A stretch of DNA of 12,051 nt from Deltaproteobacteria bacterium (GTDB taxonomy: Bacteria > Desulfobacterota > Binatia > UBA9968). Within the stretch, counting starts at the first letter, position 1, and each line of letters begins with the position of its first letter. The position numbers were made by a program, and so were the translations under genes. The stretch covers positions 1-12,051 of the forward strand of contig JAHFAP010000078.1 of assembly GCA_023250495.1 (NCBI GenBank), given 5' to 3'. This document shows, one piece after another, positions 7,214-12,051 of the stretch. Below the pieces are notes generated by a model. That model saw nothing but the letters and a program-made list of their open reading frames with translations, was not told where the DNA came from and did no database searches.

Positions 7214-7242
7214 ATTCTACCCCGCATGTCCTCCCGAAACTT
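7096..7242. repeat. Cytochrome 5'-end repeat, intact-gene copy
   Basis: Partner of 8222-8372. It includes the start of the intact cytochrome c and ends at the 13-mer 7096-7108 (minus strand AAGAAGGGAGGGT). That 13-mer is coding here (K-K-G-G) but serves as the ribosome-site region in the 79-bp blocks at 7357-7369 and 8222-8234. Confidence 0.85.
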
Positions 7243-7268
7243 GAGGTTGCGGTGCTCCTTTCGCGCAC

Positions 7269-7352
7269 CTAGGCCGCCAGATTGCGCACCACCAGGCCCA
7301 ACAAGAGACCGAAAGCTCCCAGCAATAGTGCAATCATCTTTCTTGTCGCCAT
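7269..7352 (-). CDS. 27-residue signal-peptide-like ORF, duplicate of the SUMF gene's 5' end
   Basis: ATG at 7352 follows GGGAGGG at good spacing and encodes M-A-T-R-K then a hydrophobic core (MIALLLGAFGLLLGLVV) and RNLAA, ending in TAG. The first 20 codons and ribosome site are the 79-bp block that also begins the SUMF-like gene at about 8217. After that block the sequence diverges and soon stops. It could be a leftover signal peptide from a recombination event, or a small one-helix membrane protein that is still made, since its start codon and ribosome site are intact. The downstream cytochrome c starts 55 bases later. Confidence 0.4.
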   Translation of the reverse strand: MATRKMIALLLGAFGLLLGLVVRNLAA

Positions 7353-7370
7353 GATTACCCTCCCTTCTTA
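7292..7370. repeat. 79-bp direct repeat, copy 1 (ribosome site plus signal-peptide start, ATG intact)
   Basis: Matches 8157-8235 at 78 of 79 positions, in the same orientation and 865 bp apart. The single difference is base 7351 (A) against 8216 (G), which is the middle base of the ATG start codon read on the minus strand. Confidence 0.95.
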
Positions 7371-7428
7371 AGTATCTTTCACCAATCACCCACGCCAGCC
7401 CGGGAACTCCGCACCGGGAACGGGACGA
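7371..7428. other. 58-bp spacer between the SUMF-like gene and the 27-residue ORF
   Basis: Contains a short direct repeat of GTTCCCGG on the minus strand but no clear terminator or promoter. Unlike the sequence before copy 2 of the 79-bp block, it does not resemble a cytochrome gene. Confidence 0.5.
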
Positions 7429-8202
7429 CTAGCGGGCGGCGCGAAACCCGATGACGTCGGTCCCGTGCGACGGGAGGACGTTCCCGCGCACCGCGAAGAC
7501 CCCAGCAACCGTGCCGATGCGCCAGTCACCGCCGCGGAGCAGCGCGCCAGGGCCAGAAGTGGTGCTCGCCCCGGCTAGGCAATTGAAATCACCCGCGAAC
7601 AGCGGTGTGGTACAAGTCGTGGACAGCGGCACCCAGTCGGCCACCCACTCCCAGAGATTCCCGACCATGTCGAAGACACCCCAGCTAGAAACACACTTGG
7701 CGTGCGCCCCAGTCAGGTCCGGCCCTGAAGACTTGATATTGCAATCCTGGCTCCCAGGAGAAGCCCCAGGATCCGGCGTCCCGGCCGCTGCCATCTGCCA
7801 CTCGGCATTGCTGAGCAGCCGCTTGCCTGAATTGGCCGCTGCCTGCTGCGCCTGAAACCAGGTGATACGCGCCGACGGCGTCACCCCAGGAATGCTAAAG
7901 GCAAAGATCTTATCCTTACAGTCATTCCCATTATGCGAGCACGGATAGTCATCTGCGGGCACCCCATGCTGCGTCGCCCCTAAGACGGTGAGTTCAGCCA
8001 AGGTCGCCTTGCCGCCTTGGGCTAGCGCCTTAAGCGCCGCCACCTTTGTCGGGTCCGACACACTCCAGACGCTCGCCTTAAACTTGTCCACGCAGACCGG
8101 CCCTACCTGCACCGCGTCAGCAAGACATCCTCCGTTCGCCTGAACCTCCGAAACTGCCAGGCCCAACAAGAGACCGAAAGCTCCCAGCAATAGTGCAATC
8201 AT
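7429..8202 (-). CDS. Exported FGE/SUMF-fold protein lacking the formylglycine-enzyme cysteines
   Basis: Secreted or periplasmic protein of about 257 aa with the FGE-sulfatase (SUMF1/PvdO) C-type-lectin-like fold. Visible signatures are GKRLLSNAEWQMAAA (126-140), FDMVGNLWEWVADW (177-190), LRGGDWRIG (222-230) and the closing GFRAAR (252-257). True formylglycine-generating enzymes carry a catalytic cysteine in the GFRC region, and here it is alanine, so sulfatase activation is unlikely. Eight cysteines (26, 37, 88, 95, 154, 170, 197, 208) suggest disulfides in an exported protein. VQA at 19-22 is a plausible signal-peptidase site. The start is doubtful. The best-placed codon relative to the GGGAGGG ribosome site is ACG at 8217-8215, where the sister copy has ATG. 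The ATG at 8202 is 20 bases from that site and leaves a signal peptide without basic N-terminal residues. The role in the cytochrome cluster is unknown. Confidence 0.8.
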   Translation of the reverse strand: MIALLLGAFGLLLGLAVSEVQANGGCLADAVQVGPVCVDKFKASVWSVSDPTKVAALKALAQGGKATLAELTVLGATQHGVPADDYPCSHNGNDCKDKIFAFSIPGVTPSARITWFQAQQAAANSGKRLLSNAEWQMAAAGTPDPGASPGSQDCNIKSSGPDLTGAHAKCVSSWGVFDMVGNLWEWVADWVPLSTTCTTPLFAGDFNCLAGASTTSGPGALLRGGDWRIGTVAGVFAVRGNVLPSHGTDVIGFRAAR

Positions 8203-8235
8203 CTTTCTTGTCGCCGTGATTACCCTCCCTTCTTA
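8157..8235. repeat. 79-bp direct repeat, copy 2 (start codon changed to ACG)
   Basis: Same block as 7292-7370, with one mismatch at 8216. Here it supplies the ribosome site and signal-peptide codons of the SUMF-like gene. Its right end runs directly into the truncated cytochrome remnant. Confidence 0.95.
8213..8234 (-). promoter_or_regulatory. Ribosome site and probable ACG start region of the SUMF-like gene
   Basis: Minus strand reads AAGAAGGGAGGGTAATC followed by ACG. An in-frame TAA lies just upstream (8238-8236 region), so no upstream start can be used. Only the ACG or the more distant ATG at 8202 is available. ACG initiates poorly in bacteria, which predicts low expression. Confidence 0.6.
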
Positions 8236-8372
8236 GGGTCTCCCCCCCATCACCCCAAAGAGGAGGACCGGCCAACAGCCCTAGCAGAGAGACTCCTAAT
8301 GCCGACAGTTGAAATAAGTGCCAGAAAGTTTTCCTGCCCATCTTTGACCCGGGATGTCCTCTCCAAAACTTA
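8222..8372. repeat. Cytochrome 5'-end repeat, truncated copy
   Basis: Homologous in the same orientation to 7096-7242, covering the upstream flank, the first 33 codons and the 13-bp junction. Coding-part identity is about 88 of 99 bases by eye. It is clearly more diverged than the 79-bp repeat, so the two duplications have different ages. Confidence 0.85.
8236..8341 (-). pseudogene. Truncated cytochrome c remnant (signal peptide only)
   Basis: ATG at 8341 begins a 33-residue match to the signal peptide of the cytochrome at 7213. Twenty-eight of 33 residues are identical, ending WGDGG, with the same upstream flank. After a run of seven G on the minus strand (8248-8242), the frame shifts by two relative to the intact gene and the sequence passes into the 79-bp repeat. 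No CxxCH follows. Reading on, the frame ends at 8117 after about 40 unrelated residues. It is therefore a non-functional cytochrome fragment, though its signal peptide could still be translated. Confidence 0.8.
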
Positions 8373-8379
8373 ATGTTTT

Positions 8380-8667
8380 CTATCTTTTCTTTAGGTACTC
8401 AAGGATCGCCTCTGCGTCGGCGGCTGGGATGTTGGCAGTCGACCGCATGTGCATCATGATAAGGTCCCAGTCTGCAGGAGAACGGTCAGAAGGGCCCCGT
8501 GGATTGTGGCAGTTGCCGCAATAATTCGGCCAGAGCTTTGAACCCTTGAGGAACAATTGCGCCTTTTTTTGTTGTTCTGCCGTAGGGCCTTCACCGGCCC
8601 ATGAGAAAGAAAAACTAAAGAAAACCAATCCTAAAAGTAACGCGAATACTTTTCTTGCCTCAAACAT
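8380..8667 (-). CDS. Small periplasmic monohaem cytochrome c
   Basis: Exported cytochrome of 95 aa. The signal peptide covers residues 1-24 (hydrophobic core FALLLGLVFFSFSFSWA). The haem c site is CGNCH at 50-54. M71, M72 and M74, in DLIMMHMR, are candidate distal ligands. The motif W-x3-M-x2-H-M-R and the C-terminal AEAILEYLKK helix are seen in small cytochromes c that accompany periplasmic oxidoreductases. The ATG at 8667 has a strong GAGGAGG site. The gene starts 27 bases after the porin stop and is surely co-transcribed with it. A natural role is electron carriage between a periplasmic enzyme and a membrane partner, which is inferred from the neighbours. Confidence 0.92.
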   Translation of the reverse strand: MFEARKVFALLLGLVFFSFSFSWAGEGPTAEQQKKAQLFLKGSKLWPNYCGNCHNPRGPSDRSPADWDLIMMHMRSTANIPAADAEAILEYLKKR

Positions 8668-8694
8668 AATAACCTCCTCGCCTACCAGGCCTTC

Positions 8695-9996
8695 TTAGAA
8701 ACCAACCGCAAACTGTGTCAGGAACTGATTTCCTGACTTATTTCCACGGGGGAGGTCCCGGTCATACTCCATTTTCCAAACCACCGACGGAGTTAGCCAA
8801 AAATCCCATCCCAACGAGATCTGCCGAGGCCTCTTTAGAAAGGGATGTTCGGCATCGTCAAAACCGGGAATCCGAGGCGAATTCACACCGCTGAAGCGCA
8901 TGACAAGTTCGCTGCGGTCAATGAAACGAATCGGCACTTCACTAAGTTTATATGATCCCTGGAGATACCATCCATTCCGGTTATCCGTTCTTACTCCGGA
9001 GGACATCTCTCTGTGGAAACCGATGTACTCTCCGCGCAGCTCAAAGAGGTCCTTCTGATAGACCGTATCCAATCCCCAGGCATTCAGCCAGCGGCCGCGG
9101 CGCCATATGCCGTTGTAAGTAGAAGCGCCGAGCTTAAGCCGCCCCAGTTCCCAGTCAAAAGGAAATGGACGAAACCCAATTCGCGCTCCAAAGGCCTTAG
9201 GGCTCTTGCTCTCCGAATGATTGACCTCGAGGATAGCCCCCCGCTCTTTAGACTCGAAGCTGGGGCTGTTCGCTGCGTAGAGCGTGTACTCCACTTGCCT
9301 CCCCGGACTATCCAGAGGAATTGCGCCACGGAGCTGGACTCCCACCTGGCCAAAGGGAAGCAATCCCCCCTCGTCGGTCTCTTCGCGAAATGGAAGAGGA
9401 AAGGTCACGAGCTTGTTGATGAAGGCGGGATGCAGCCTCTCGATGAACTCACCGAAGGGAAGCAGATATTTGCCCGCTCCCAAGGTCATGTAGTCATTAA
9501 GAAAGACATTGGCCTTGGCATACTCCAAACCGACCTCGGTTTCGCTACCCTTCAGCTCAAACTCCGGCGCGGCCTCAAAGTAGATCCAGTCGTTGATCCT
9601 GTAGAGGAAAAGCGGACTAAGGCCTGCCCGGAAACTGTTTGTCTTTTCATTCTGGTTGCCATGTTTGCCGCTGAAGAAATAGCCCCCAAAGCCATAACCG
9701 GCAAGCACGAAACGGCTGTCGCCCGCCTGGGTCTTCAGAAACTGATCTGCCCATGAGGTGGTCTGGCGGGCAACCTTTTCCTCAAGTTCTTTTTCCTTCT
9801 GGGCACTTTGAACCTCCATTTTCCCGAGTTTCTCCTCAAGGGCCCTAATACGCCTGTCACTCTCCTCTCGGGTCTTACGAAGCTCGTCCCTTAAAGCCTG
9901 GATGTCTTCCTGACCCATTATGGGTGGCGGAAAGAGGAAGAGCAGAAAGAAAGACAATAGGAAAATAAAGCTAGAAACCTTTTTTGCTGTTTCCAT
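8695..9996 (-). CDS. Outer-membrane porin with N-terminal coiled coil (OprO/OprP or DcaP-like)
   Basis: Outer-membrane beta-barrel channel of 433 aa. Residues 1-28 are a signal peptide (long hydrophobic core, cleavage near IMG/QE). Residues 30-78 are rich in E, K, R and L with heptad spacing, a coiled coil of the kind found at the N-terminus of trimeric DcaP-type porins. From about 93 onward, alternating amphipathic strands are seen (RFVLAGYGFGGYFFSG, IYFEAAPEFELKG, QISLGWDFWLTPSVVWKMEY), and the chain ends in phenylalanine (FAVGF), the usual BAM signal. The ATG at 9996 has a good GGAGG site. It is the first gene after the sigma-54 promoter at 10103-10088. Relatives of the phosphate-selective group favour anions, so uptake of an oxyanion substrate is a reasonable inference that has not been shown. 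Confidence 0.88.
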   Translation of the reverse strand: METAKKVSSFIFLLSFFLLFLFPPPIMGQEDIQALRDELRKTREESDRRIRALEEKLGKMEVQSAQKEKELEEKVARQTTSWADQFLKTQAGDSRFVLAGYGFGGYFFSGKHGNQNEKTNSFRAGLSPLFLYRINDWIYFEAAPEFELKGSETEVGLEYAKANVFLNDYMTLGAGKYLLPFGEFIERLHPAFINKLVTFPLPFREETDEGGLLPFGQVGVQLRGAIPLDSPGRQVEYTLYAANSPSFESKERGAILEVNHSESKSPKAFGARIGFRPFPFDWELGRLKLGASTYNGIWRRGRWLNAWGLDTVYQKDLFELRGEYIGFHREMSSGVRTDNRNGWYLQGSYKLSEVPIRFIDRSELVMRFSGVNSPRIPGFDDAEHPFLKRPRQISLGWDFWLTPSVVWKMEYDRDLPRGNKSGNQFLTQFAVGF

Positions 9997-10087
9997 ATTT
10001 TACCTCCGCTTTATCTTATTATTATAGGCTGTCATTGCATGGTGTGCCTTTTCTTTTGTTCTTTTGCTGAACAGTCACCATTGATCA

Positions 10088-10103
10088 CGCAAGTCTTATG
10101 CCA
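10088..10103 (-). promoter_or_regulatory. Sigma-54 (-24/-12) promoter of the porin/cytochrome operon
   Basis: Minus strand TGGCATAAGACTTGCG matches the sigma-54 consensus with correct GG-N10-GC spacing and points to the porin gene. A start near 10076 would give a leader of about 80 bases. It differs from the promoter at 6336-6321 at only two of 16 positions. Confidence 0.85.
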
Positions 10104-10114
10104 CCTCGTCGCCC

Positions 10115-10129
10115 ATTAGGGTTCCTAAT
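10115..10129. promoter_or_regulatory. Perfect dyad ATTAGG-gtt-CCTAAT just upstream of the sigma-54 element
   Basis: Six-base perfect arms around a three-base spacer, 12 bp upstream of the -24 box. This is too close for a typical enhancer site, so it may be an operator or IHF-independent modulator site. The LysR protein encoded next door is one candidate, although LysR boxes usually read T-N11-A, which this dyad also fits (TTAGGGTTCCTAA). No equivalent dyad is seen at this place in the 6321 module. Confidence 0.45.
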
Positions 10130-10207
10130 CGCCACGCACACGGAACTTATGATCGCGTCTTAACGAGCGGGGAATTCTTCAAAAAAACAACGGCTTTTTT
10201 GGCTCGG

Positions 10208-10238
10208 TTGACTTTGGTGTGAAAGCGTTCGAAAAGAG
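10208..10238. promoter_or_regulatory. Candidate enhancer (UAS) block of the porin promoter
   Basis: Contains CTTTGGTGTGAAAG followed by CGTTCGAAAAG, about 106 bp upstream of the -24 box. It resembles the block at 6441-6473, which lies at the same distance from the other sigma-54 promoter. Confidence 0.45.
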
Positions 10239-10300
10239 GGCGCAGCGGCAGCTCTGGCTCTCCCCTAACTGGCTCTTCTCAAAACCAGGAAATTTCACCA

Positions 10301-10322
10301 CTTCCTTTGCAGGACTAAGAAT
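10301..10322. promoter_or_regulatory. Distal conserved block shared with the Mo-enzyme upstream region
   Basis: CTTCCTTTGCAG plus ten further bases, matching 6532-6553 at 20 of 22 positions, 198 bp upstream of the -24 box. It lies about 90 bp before the LysR start and could also affect that gene. Confidence 0.5.
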
Positions 10323-10414
10323 CTACAGGCGGTAAATAGCGACGGCTGCGCATGAGATAGCGCGCCCTGCCGTTGGCCTCTTTTTTGCTCTGCCAAACAG
10401 CAGCGAAGAGAGAT

Positions 10415-11308
10415 GTGGACATCGAAGCATTAAAACTATTCTGTGATGTGATCAGACTCAAGGGCTTCACTCAGGCTGCGGCGACCAACTCGATCACGCA
10501 ATCCGCAGTGAGCCAGCGGCTGAAGGGCCTTGAGAAGAGATACGGCGTTCCGCTCATCGAGCGGCGCGGCAGCGAGCTCAGCCTGACCGAGGCCGGCGAG
10601 GCGCTCTACAAAGGCGCCAGGCGCATTCTCGGCGAGCTGCGCACGATCGAAGAGCATCTACGGGAGATCGGAGGTCGGGACGGAGGGTCGGTCCGAGTGG
10701 CGACGATCTACAGCGTGGGGCTCTATGAACTGGATCCGTTCGTGAAACGGTTCCTCAATCTCTACCCTGACGTTGAGGTTCAGGTTGAATACAGCCGCGC
10801 GAACAAAATCTACCAGGAGCTGGTCAACAGCAGCATCGACCTGGGGATCGTGGCCTATCCGATGAACCAGCCGCAGATCCGCTCGATCCCGTTCTGTCAG
10901 GATGAGCTGGTGCTCATCTGCGCGCCGGATCATCCCTTCGCCCGCTACGATTCTCTCAGCGTGAAAAAGCTCTCCGGCCAGCCGTTTGTGACATTCCAGC
11001 AAGATATCCCCACGCGCCGGGAGCTGGATCAGATCCTGAGAAAACACGGAGTCGCTCCGGTCGTCAAAGCCGAATTTGACAACATAGAGCTGATCAAGCG
11101 CGCCGTGGAGATCGGCCTAGGCATCTCCATCGTTCCGTCGATGACGGTCAGGTCCGAGATTCAGACGGGCCTGCTCAAGGCGGTCGCTCTCGCGGAGGGC
11201 CCTTTTACGCGCCCTATCGCCGTTCTTTACCGGCGCGGGAGATCTCTGCCGCCGCCGGCGAAAAAGTTTATCGCCGTGCTGACGGAGGATGGAGGAGCGA
11301 TTCTTTGA
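10415..11308 (+). CDS. LysR-family transcriptional regulator
   Basis: DNA-binding regulator of 297 aa from the GTG start, the normal LysR length. Residues 2-60 form the winged helix-turn-helix (DIEALKLFCDVIRLKGFTQA, then SITQSAVSQRLKGLEKRYGV), with the recognition helix near 29-38. From about 85 the periplasmic-binding-like effector domain begins (GSVRVATIYSVGLYELDPFV) and continues through GLGISIVPSMTVRSEI. The GTG at 10415 follows GAAGAGAG and places DIEALKLF at the N-terminus as in other family members. A TTG start at 10373 would add 14 residues with no ribosome site. It is divergent from the porin operon, so it may act on that region, but sigma-54 promoters need an AAA+ activator, so LysR would be a modulator there at most. 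The effector is unknown. Confidence 0.93.
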   Translation: MDIEALKLFCDVIRLKGFTQAAATNSITQSAVSQRLKGLEKRYGVPLIERRGSELSLTEAGEALYKGARRILGELRTIEEHLREIGGRDGGSVRVATIYSVGLYELDPFVKRFLNLYPDVEVQVEYSRANKIYQELVNSSIDLGIVAYPMNQPQIRSIPFCQDELVLICAPDHPFARYDSLSVKKLSGQPFVTFQQDIPTRRELDQILRKHGVAPVVKAEFDNIELIKRAVEIGLGISIVPSMTVRSEIQTGLLKAVALAEGPFTRPIAVLYRRGRSLPPPAKKFIAVLTEDGGAIL

Positions 11309-11333
11309 GATAAATTTTCTTGAAGGAGGTTCC

Positions 11334-11600
11334 ATGAATACTCCACTTATCACGATGATTTCTGTCATTGCCCTGGGAGTCCTCTATGTCTTGATTCCCG
11401 TGGCCGCCAATACCTACCGCCGTTTTCACAGAAGGAGAGTCGTGACCTGTCCGGAGACCGAGAGTTTTGCCGAAGTAGGTGTGGACGCCCGGCATGCGGC
11501 TGTCTCTTCGGCTTTCGGCAGGCCGCGCCTGAGAATCAAGAACTGCACGCTGTGGCCGAAGCGGAAGGGATGCGCGGAGCGCTGCCTCAGATCTATCTAG
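11334..11600 (+). CDS. Small membrane-anchored protein with four cysteines, function unknown
   Basis: An 88-residue protein with one N-terminal membrane helix (about 5-26, ISVIALGVLYVLIPVAANTY), then basic residues (RRFHRRR, 29-35) and a C-terminal domain with C39, C71, C80 and C84. The basic stretch after the helix suggests that the C-terminal domain is cytoplasmic by the positive-inside rule. The CP at 39-40 and C-x8-C-x3-C near the end could bind a metal or Fe-S cluster, or be redox-active. AAGGAGG stands six bases before the ATG. The gene begins 25 bases after the LysR stop and is probably co-transcribed. The sequence has the feel of a conserved hypothetical family, but I cannot name one. 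It appears complete. Confidence 0.75.
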   Translation: MNTPLITMISVIALGVLYVLIPVAANTYRRFHRRRVVTCPETESFAEVGVDARHAAVSSAFGRPRLRIKNCTLWPKRKGCAERCLRSI

Positions 11601-11639
11601 GGAAGTATGCGGCAGCAGTCGCGCGTGAAACCAGTGGTC

Positions 11640-12051
11640 TCAATTCTTGGCGCTGGATCTCGGGATCACTTCATGAATGAGCGTCTCCATCGTCTGCAAC
11701 ATGGACGGAAGCGGACAAGGATGGGGGATATTCAGATCGAAGCAGACATGCTTCACTCCGGCTTCTTCGTATTCGCGCAACCTGCGAGCGGTCTCTTCGA
11801 CCTCTGTTTTCTCGCTGAGCGCCGGAAGGGCATTCCAACGCAGCGACAGTTCTATACGTTCTGGATCGCGGCCAAATTGTCGCGCCAGCTGCCTCAGATG
11901 TTTCATCTCCCGCGCCAGCTCTGAAGGGCCGAAGCGATTCGTGGGATGCCAGCCGTCCCCCAGCTCGGCGGCGCGGCGCACTGCGCGCTTGCTGTTGCCG
12001 CCGATCCAGATGGAGGGACCGGGATCTTGAAGAGGTCTCGGCAAGAAGATC
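11640..12051 (-). CDS. Luciferase-like (LLM class) F420/FMN-dependent oxidoreductase, C-terminal part
   Basis: Only the C-terminal 136 or so residues are inside the window; the N-terminus lies beyond 12051. The segment GPSIWIGGNSKRAVRRAAEL followed by GDGWHP is the characteristic late motif of bacterial-luciferase-like TIM-barrel oxidoreductases, which use F420 or FMN. LREYEEAGVKHVCFDL and the closing METLIHEVI are also typical. The family includes F420-dependent dehydrogenases and flavin monooxygenases, and the substrate cannot be told from this part. It converges with the 11334-11600 gene, leaving a 39-bp gap in which I see no clear terminator. Confidence 0.9.
   Translation of the reverse strand, partial: IFLPRPLQDPGPSIWIGGNSKRAVRRAAELGDGWHPTNRFGPSELAREMKHLRQLARQFGRDPERIELSLRWNALPALSEKTEVEETARRLREYEEAGVKHVCFDLNIPHPCPLPSMLQTMETLIHEVIPRSSAKN

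Larger units (their letters stand above)
9997..10414. other. Divergent intergenic region between the porin and LysR genes
   Basis: A 418-base region between a leftward and a rightward gene, with no gene inside. It contains the porin leader, the sigma-54 promoter (10088-10103), a perfect dyad (10115-10129) and a CATAAG core (10146-10151). It also holds a dyad-rich block (about 10208-10238) and the distal block (10301-10322) shared with the region at 6532. No clear sigma-70 promoter for the LysR gene was identified. Confidence 0.8.

Noticed and set aside
8236..8341. G7 tract (8248-8242) as a phase-variable switch joining the cytochrome signal peptide to the SUMF-like gene
   Set aside because: In the SUMF frame a TAA lies between the G run and the ACG, so slippage could not create a fusion.
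8667..8695. Porin plus cytochrome as an MtrAB-type extracellular electron conduit
   Set aside because: The adjacent cytochrome has one CxxCH only, and the porin is of the coiled-coil solute-channel type, so there is no multihaem wire.
9013..9756. Plus-strand open frame of 247 codons inside the porin gene
   Set aside because: Antisense to a porin with clear signal peptide, strands and terminal phenylalanine. No supporting motif.
1..12051. CRISPR arrays, tRNA or rRNA genes, insertion sequences
   Set aside because: No regularly spaced repeats, no cloverleaf-like or rRNA-like stretches and no transposase motifs were seen on either strand.

Overview
The window looks like a chromosomal fragment from a Gram-negative, respiring bacterium: it has Tat-exported enzymes, haem-c proteins, an outer-membrane beta-barrel and sigma-54 promoters. 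The gene mix (TtrBCA-like Mo/Fe-S/NrfD operon, small cytochromes c, a luciferase-like F420/FMN oxidoreductase) would suit deltaproteobacterial, NC10/Methylomirabilota or Rokubacteria-type lineages. That placement is an inference from gene content only.

Layout. Almost everything from 1 to about 10,000 is transcribed leftward (minus strand). A first operon starts at 6242: Tat-exported four-cluster Fe-S protein (6242-5388), NrfD/PsrC membrane subunit (5373-4159), Tat-exported molybdopterin oxidoreductase of 1076 aa (4156-926), then malate dehydrogenase (913 to beyond base 1). The order Fe-S / NrfD / Mo subunit is that of ttrBCA (tetrathionate reductase) and srdBCA (selenate reductase). The substrate cannot be fixed from the sequence. 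A second leftward cluster starts at 9996: outer-membrane porin (9996-8695), monohaem cytochrome c (8667-8380), a truncated cytochrome remnant (8341 to about 8236), an exported FGE/SUMF-fold protein (8202-7429), a 27-aa signal-peptide-like ORF (7352-7269) and a second monohaem cytochrome c (7213-6833). To the right, read rightward, are a LysR regulator (10415-11308) and a small cysteine-containing membrane protein (11334-11600). These converge on the 3' end of a luciferase-like oxidoreductase (12051-11640, minus).

The main finding is that the two leftward operons are preceded by matching regulatory modules. Each has a strong -24/-12 sigma-54 promoter (TGGCATAAGTCTTGCT at 6336-6321 and TGGCATAAGACTTGCG at 10103-10088). 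Each also has similar sequence blocks at nearly the same distances upstream (about 43, 105 and 197 bp). This points to one sigma-54 regulon, driven by an enhancer-binding protein not encoded here, that links an oxyanion-type reductase to a porin and periplasmic cytochromes. The working model is substrate entry through the porin, reduction or oxidation by the periplasmic Mo enzyme, electron exchange with the quinone pool through NrfD, and small cytochromes c as further periplasmic carriers.

The second finding is a recombination scar at 7096-8372. A 79-bp block holding a Shine-Dalgarno and signal-peptide start occurs twice with a single mismatch, and that mismatch turns the initiator ATG into ACG in front of the SUMF gene. 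A cytochrome 5' end is also duplicated, and its truncated copy joins the 79-bp block at a 13-bp sequence present three times in the region.
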